NCBI GenBank assembly: GCA_019234175.1
Contig: JAFALP010000355.1
Coordinates: forward strand, 1 to 8,151
Reading direction: 5' to 3'
Source: Actinomycetota bacterium
Lineage (GTDB): Bacteria > Actinomycetota > Thermoleophilia > Gaiellales > Gaiellaceae
DNA length: 8,151 nucleotides
Notes under the pieces: generated by a model
Databases searched by the model: none
Seen by the model: the letters and a program-made list of their open reading frames with translations, nothing else
What the model was told of the DNA's origin: nothing
Position numbers and translations under genes: made by a program
Shown here: positions 4,615 to 8,151 of the stretch, piece by piece
How positions within the stretch are numbered: position 1 is the first letter of the stretch
Layout of the letters: every line of letters begins with the position of its first letter

Positions 4615-6483
4615 ATGAGCCGTTTCCTCGAGCGGCTGGCGAGCGGGCCGCCCATCGTGGCCGACGGCGGCATGGGGGCCGTCCTCGCGAGCGCCGTCCC
4701 CCGGATCCGCTGCCCCGAGGAGGCCAACCTGCGGGCGCCGGAGAGCGTGGTCGACGTCCACCTGGGCTACATCCGCGCCGGGGCCGATCTCATCGAGACG
4801 AACACGTTCGGAGCGAACCGGCCGAAGCTCGCAGAGCACTTTCTCGAGGACGAGTGGGAGGCGATCGTGAGCGCCGGCGTGCGGCTCGCGCGCGAGGCGC
4901 GCGACGTCGCCGGCCGTGAGATCTTCATCGCCGGGTCGATCGGCCCGGACCCGGAGCGCGCGTATGCCGACACCGCGCGTGTGCTCGAAGGACGCGGCGC
5001 CGACCTGTTCATGGTCGAGACCTTCTACGAGCTCGACGACCTGGAGGCGGCGGTGGCGGCGATCCGCTCCGTGTCGAGCCTGCCCGTCGTCGCGTTGATG
5101 ACGTTCGACGCCGACGGAGAGACGATCGCGGGCGTCTCCGCGCACGAGGCGGGCGAGCGGCTGCGCGCGCTCGACATCGCCGCGTTCGGCGCCAACCACG
5201 GTGCCGGCCCTGCCGCTGCGCTGCGCGCGCTCGGCGACATGGCGAGCGAGGGCTGCGTGCTCGCCGCGCTCCCCAACGTCGGCCTCGCGAGCATGTCCGG
5301 ACAGCGGATCGTCTTCCCCCACGCGACGCCGGAGTACTTCGGCGAGTTCGCCGCGCAGGCCCGTGCTCTCGGCGCCGGCATCATCGGCGGCTGCTGCGGG
5401 ACGACGCCCGCGCAGATCGCGGCCATCCGCGAGGCCGTGGACGAGAACCTGGCGCCCGCGGGGTCGCTGCTCGTGCGTGAGCGGGCGCACGCGACGCGCG
5501 TGACGCCGACGAGCGAGCGCACCGAGCTCGGCCGGCTGCTCGACGACGGGACGTTCGTCGTCTCCGTCCAGCTCGATCCGCCGCTGGGCGCGAACCCGGA
5601 GGCGCTGATCGAGACGGCACGCGCCGTCCGCGACACGAACAAGGCGCAGTTCGTCGACGTAAACGACAACCCGCGCGCACGCGCGCGCATGAGCGGGATC
5701 ATGGCGTCGGTCGCGATCGAGCGGTTCACCGGCGTGGAGACGATCCCGCATCTGACGCCGCGCGACATGACGCTCACCGGTCTCGAGTCGATCCTGCTCG
5801 GCGCGCATGCCGAGGGCGTGCGGAACATCCTCGCGGTCACGGGCGACCCGCCCGAGTCGGGCGACTATCCCGGGCGCGGCGGGGTGTACGAGGTGGACTC
5901 GATCGGGCTCGTCGAGCTGCTGACGGGCCTGAACCGCGGCGAGGATCATCACGGTCGCGCGATCGACGCGCCGACGTCGTTCTTCCCCGGCGTCGCCGTC
6001 AACCCGACGGCCGACGACCTCGGACTGGAGGCGGAGCGGTTCCATCGCAAGGTGGAGGCCGGGGCGCGGTTCGCGATGACGCAGCTCCTCTTCGACCTCG
6101 ATCCGCTGGAGGCATTCCGCGACCGAGTCGGAGGCTGGCCGATCCCGATCCTCGTCGGCGTGTGGCCGATCCGCACGATCGAGACGCTCGTGCGCGTGCA
6201 CAACGAGGCGCCGGGAATCGTCGTCCCCGAGCACGTGCAGGAGCGCTACCGGCGGGCCGGCGCGAACGCGCGTGAGGTCGGCGGCGAGCTCGGGCACGAG
6301 CTGGTCGAGCGCGCGCGGACGCTCGCGCAGGGCGTGTACGTGGTGGCGCCGTTCCGCGCGCCGATGAACGTCGTCGACTTCCTGCCGGAGCTCGATCAGC
6401 CGGCGGCGCACGAGCCGCTCGACACCGGCGCGGTCGTCGCCGAGTCGAGCACGCGCCGCACCACCGAAGCCGGGACGCCGTAA
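4615..6483 (+). CDS. Homocysteine S-methyltransferase / methylenetetrahydrofolate reductase fusion
   Basis: A 622-residue two-domain protein with the architecture of Bacillus YitJ. Residues 1-285 are a zinc-type S-methyltransferase barrel: ADGGMG (16-21), ETNTFGANR (61-69) and GGCCGTTP (258-265, zinc ligands C260 and C261). Residues 305-592 are the FAD-dependent reductase: IPHLTPRD (377-384), LAVTGDPP (406-413, D411) and TQLLFD (489-494, Q490). Together they would make methyl-THF from methylene-THF and methylate homocysteine to methionine. Two expected residues differ. The third zinc Cys, normally in GxNC, is His195 (GANHGAGP). The position matching E. coli MetF Glu28 is Gln319 (SVQLDPP). Residues 594-622 form a tail past the reductase fold, encoded opposite the end of the protease gene. 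ATG 4615 follows a TAAACT -10 by six bases. Domain identity is firm; normal activity is uncertain. Confidence 0.9.
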   Translation: MSRFLERLASGPPIVADGGMGAVLASAVPRIRCPEEANLRAPESVVDVHLGYIRAGADLIETNTFGANRPKLAEHFLEDEWEAIVSAGVRLAREARDVAGREIFIAGSIGPDPERAYADTARVLEGRGADLFMVETFYELDDLEAAVAAIRSVSSLPVVALMTFDADGETIAGVSAHEAGERLRALDIAAFGANHGAGPAAALRALGDMASEGCVLAALPNVGLASMSGQRIVFPHATPEYFGEFAAQARALGAGIIGGCCGTTPAQIAAIREAVDENLAPAGSLLVRERAHATRVTPTSERTELGRLLDDGTFVVSVQLDPPLGANPEALIETARAVRDTNKAQFVDVNDNPRARARMSGIMASVAIERFTGVETIPHLTPRDMTLTGLESILLGAHAEGVRNILAVTGDPPESGDYPGRGGVYEVDSIGLVELLTGLNRGEDHHGRAIDAPTSFFPGVAVNPTADDLGLEAERFHRKVEAGARFAMTQLLFDLDPLEAFRDRVGGWPIPILVGVWPIRTIETLVRVHNEAPGIVVPEHVQERYRRAGANAREVGGELGHELVERARTLAQGVYVVAPFRAPMNVVDFLPELDQPAAHEPLDTGAVVAESSTRRTTEAGTP

Positions 6484-7544
6484 CCGCCTGAGGCGTCGAT
6501 GCGGGCGGCGAAGATCGTCGCCTCGACGGCGCCGCTCTCGTCGATCGCCGGCGCGCCGGAGTCGCCGTGCTCGATGTTGCCGGAGACGGCGGTGATCTCC
6601 CGCGACACGGGCCCGTTGCCGTACGCGTCCTGCGTCAGGGCGACGGCTGTGCGGCCGATGCTCGACGGCGTGTCCGTGAGCGGGCCGTCCTCGGGATAGC
6701 CGACGATGTCGGCGGACGCGCCGGGTCGCGGATCGGCGATCGGCAGCGGCGTCGCCGAGGCTGTCGGAACCCGCAGCACCGCCACGTCGTTGTGCGAGTC
6801 GAAGGCGACGACGGTGGCCGCTTGCAGGCTCGCCGTCCCTTGGATCTCGACGGTGGTGTCGTGCTCGCCGGCGACGACGTGCGCCGCGGTGACGACGAGG
6901 TCGTGCGTGGCGAACCAGCCGCTGCCCTCGATGCCGACGCCGCACGCGGTGCCGAGGACGCGCACGACGGAGATCGACGCGCGGCGCACGTGGGCGTTGC
7001 CGGCGATCTCCGGCGAGGGCACCTCGGCCGGCGGCGTGGGCCCGGTGATCGAGGGGAACGGGTCGATGCGCGCGAGCAGATTGAGCAGCTTCTTCGGCGG
7101 GACCGCCTGGTCGAGCCGGTGGACGACGGCGGACTGGAGGACGTCCCGGCGGAACTGCGTCTGCCCGGGGACGAGCAGCGCCGCCGCGCTCACGACCCAC
7201 ACGAAGACGACGCCCGTGGCGGCGCCGAGGACGAGGCCGCCGAACGAGTCGACGAGGCGGAACGGGGTCAGGCGGAGGCCGCCGCGGACGAAGGAGCCGG
7301 CGAGGCCCGCGACCGCCTGGAGGAGCGCGGCGCCGATCGCGGCGCCGATGAGCCCGGCCACGGGCGTCCACCCGGAGCGCGATCCTCCGCTCAGCAGGTG
7401 CGGCGCGACACGAGACCCCGCGTAGGCGCCCGCGACGAGACCGAGCAGCGAGAGCGCGCTGACGACGAGCCCGCGGCGCATCCCGCCGAGCGCGCTGATC
7501 GCGACGACGGCGAGCGCGATCCAGTCGACGAAGTTCGGCCGCAC
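6396..7544 (-). CDS. MarP-like membrane serine protease (CvpA domain plus trypsin fold)
   Basis: A 382-residue membrane protease like mycobacterial MarP (Rv3671c), which processes periplasmic targets and supports acid resistance. Residues 1-125 form a CvpA-type region with about four membrane helices (roughly 6-20, 25-46, 61-85 and 100-125), followed by a linker. The chymotrypsin-fold domain spans about 185-375. Its triad is H222 (TAAHVV), D253 (HNDVAVLRV) and S329 (GDSGAP). C201 and C379 match the disulfide pair known in MarP. The conserved ending PVSSGSC shows the C-terminus is genuine, although it overlaps the fusion gene by 88 bp. GTG 7544-7542 is the start; a GACACT lies exactly six bases upstream. 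It sits 36 bp downstream of the secreted-protein gene on the same strand and may be co-transcribed with it. Substrates are unknown. Confidence 0.9.
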   Translation of the reverse strand: MRPNFVDWIALAVVAISALGGMRRGLVVSALSLLGLVAGAYAGSRVAPHLLSGGSRSGWTPVAGLIGAAIGAALLQAVAGLAGSFVRGGLRLTPFRLVDSFGGLVLGAATGVVFVWVVSAAALLVPGQTQFRRDVLQSAVVHRLDQAVPPKKLLNLLARIDPFPSITGPTPPAEVPSPEIAGNAHVRRASISVVRVLGTACGVGIEGSGWFATHDLVVTAAHVVAGEHDTTVEIQGTASLQAATVVAFDSHNDVAVLRVPTASATPLPIADPRPGASADIVGYPEDGPLTDTPSSIGRTAVALTQDAYGNGPVSREITAVSGNIEHGDSGAPAIDESGAVEATIFAARIDASGGYGVPASVVRRVLDSATTAPVSSGSCAAG

Positions 7545-7550
7545 GCCGCC

Positions 7551-7556
7551 AGTGTC
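7551..7556 (-). promoter_or_regulatory. Possible weak -10 for the MarP-like gene
   Basis: GACACT on the minus strand (7556-7551) is followed by GGCGGC and then the GTG at 7544. The spacing is the same as at the other predicted leaderless genes, but the first base is G where T is expected. There is no clear -35. The gene could instead be read from the upstream secreted-protein promoter. Confidence 0.25.
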
Positions 7557-7580
7557 GCGGACGGGCGAGACGGCCGCGCG

Positions 7581-8060
7581 CTACTTGTCGGCCATCCCCT
7601 TGTAGTAGTCGTAGTTCAAGAAGAGCCGATCCTGCGGCGCGGGCGAGTCGTTGCTCGCGATCTTGAAGGCCGAGGCGGGCAACTTGATCTCGGCCGACGT
7701 CTTCGAGCCGTCGAGGGTGAGAAACGCCCCGTTCGTCGCACTGAGCGCCGGTGTCGTCTTGAACCCGAACGCGACCACCGGCTTGCCGACCGGTACCGGG
7801 TCGGGCGAGCAGTCGACCGTCCCGGCGCCCTGGACCTTGCAGTGCGGGCCGGGCTTCGTGAGCGTCACCGTCGATCCGCCGGTGACGATGAAGTTCACGT
7901 CCGTCATGCCGGGAAGCTCTGTGAAGACGACGAGCTCGTACCCGGAGCCGCTCTTGAAGATCGCACCGGAGATGTGCGCGGGCGCCGCTGCGCTCCCGGC
8001 GCTCACGCCCACGACGAGTGCGGCGAGAACAGCCGCTCCGAGCAAGGCTCTCCGTGGCAT
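7581..8060 (-). CDS. Small secreted protein of unknown function
   Basis: A 159-residue precursor that I do not recognise. It has a clear Sec signal: MPRR, then a hydrophobic stretch (about residues 5-22), then AGSAAA, with likely cleavage near residue 26. The mature part is about 130 residues, rich in Thr, Ser, Gly and Val, with alternating strand-like segments (YELVVFTEL, VNFIVTGG, PVVAFGFKT, AFLTLDG). This suggests an all-beta extracellular domain. Two Cys (GPHC and TVDC) lie close together and could form a disulfide. The end NYDYYKGMADK is charged. ATG 8060-8058 is preferred over an in-frame start 11 codons upstream because AAGGGAG lies 4 bases before it and the signal peptide starts there. 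It is upstream of the MarP-like gene on the same strand. Being a substrate of that protease is possible but unsupported. Confidence 0.75.
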   Translation of the reverse strand: MPRRALLGAAVLAALVVGVSAGSAAAPAHISGAIFKSGSGYELVVFTELPGMTDVNFIVTGGSTVTLTKPGPHCKVQGAGTVDCSPDPVPVGKPVVAFGFKTTPALSATNGAFLTLDGSKTSAEIKLPASAFKIASNDSPAPQDRLFLNYDYYKGMADK

Positions 8061-8064
8061 CGCG

Positions 8065-8113
8065 CTCCCTTCGGTGGGCGACGAGTGGACCACGCGGGAA
8101 GGACGCGGGTCAA
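8065..8113 (-). promoter_or_regulatory. Promoter and ribosome binding site of the secreted-protein gene
   Basis: On the minus strand TTGACC (8113-8108) is a 5/6 match to the -35 consensus. It is followed 18 bp later by TCCACT (8089-8084) as the -10. Transcription from about 8077 would give a leader of roughly 17 nt containing AAGGGAG (8071-8065), 4 bases before the ATG at 8060. This is the only conventional leadered start in the window. Confidence 0.45.
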
Positions 8114-8123
8114 GGCAGGCGGC

Positions 8124-8129
8124 TACACT
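8124..8129 (+). promoter_or_regulatory. -10 box pointing out of the right edge
   Basis: TACACT at 8124-8129 on the plus strand is a good actinobacterial -10. Transcription would begin near 8136, about 5 nt before the candidate tRNA 5' end at 8141. No clear -35 is seen at 17-18 bp. Confidence 0.4.
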
Positions 8130-8140
8130 GTCCCGTCCCT

Positions 8141-8151
8141 GGGGGCGTAGT
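8141..8151 (+). tRNA. Possible 5' end of a tRNA gene, cut by the window edge
   Basis: The last 11 bases read GGGGGCGTAGT. That fits a seven-base acceptor strand followed by T8, A9, G10 and T11 of a bacterial tRNA. A TACACT -10 lies 11 nt upstream, which matches the short leaders of actinobacterial tRNA genes. Only the first strand is visible, so neither the fold nor the amino acid can be checked. A protein gene's leader is the alternative. Confidence 0.4.

Noticed and set aside
4570..7371. A 933-codon open frame on the minus strand
   Set aside because: It lies opposite the fusion enzyme and in another frame of the MarP-like gene. Composition is Arg/Asp-rich with no recognisable domain; both overlapped genes have intact catalytic motifs.
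8061..8093. Upstream start for the secreted protein
   Set aside because: It would put 11 polar residues before the signal peptide. The downstream ATG has a well-placed AAGGGAG.
6567..8150. A 527-codon plus-strand open frame reaching the right edge
   Set aside because: Antisense shadow of the MarP-like and secreted-protein genes; Arg/Asp/Ala-rich translation without motifs.
1..8151. Mobile elements, CRISPR arrays or a genomic island
   Set aside because: No transposase, integrase, regular spacer array or flanking long repeat is visible, and base composition looks uniform across the genes.

Overview
This is a very GC-rich window with dense, tightly packed genes, strong G/C preference at third codon positions and many GTG starts. 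A CvpA-plus-trypsin membrane protease of the mycobacterial MarP type, together with repeated TANNNT -10 boxes placed directly against start codons (leaderless mRNAs), points to an Actinomycetota chromosome, perhaps a deep lineage such as Thermoleophilia. The lineage is inference. I see no insertion sequence, phage gene, CRISPR array or plasmid function.

Layout. Bases 1-2275 hold four minus-strand genes in the order metallophosphoesterase, MOSC-domain protein, small Xre-type regulator and SGNH/GDSL hydrolase (cut by the left edge). Gaps are 9 bp, 8 bp and a 4 bp overlap. Bases 2322-2885 hold a plus-strand nucleotidyltransferase-fold protein that converges on a minus-strand M55 (DppA-like) D-aminopeptidase; their two TAG stops share one CTAG. 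The peptidase diverges from a plus-strand short-chain dehydrogenase/reductase across a perfect 14 bp palindrome that holds a -10 box for each direction. A 130 bp intergenic stretch with a GC hairpin follows. Then comes a 622-residue fusion of a homocysteine S-methyltransferase-like domain with a methylenetetrahydrofolate reductase domain. Its 3' end overlaps the 3' end of the minus-strand MarP-like protease by 88 bp. Upstream of the protease, on the same strand, is a small secreted protein of unknown function. The last 11 bases look like the 5' end of a tRNA gene, preceded by a -10 box.

How the genes fit together. They are mostly unrelated housekeeping or accessory enzymes and do not form one pathway. 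The clearest shared theme is regulatory: at least five genes have a -10-like hexamer ending 6-7 nt before the start codon, which predicts leaderless transcripts. In two of them the upstream gene's TAG stop lies inside that hexamer. The secreted-protein gene is the contrast, with -35, -10, a short leader and a Shine-Dalgarno sequence.

The two strongest leads are the symmetric divergent promoter at 3689-3716 and the methyltransferase/reductase fusion, in which one expected zinc Cys is His and the expected reductase catalytic Glu is Gln. I found no convincing evidence of a wholly new multi-gene system.
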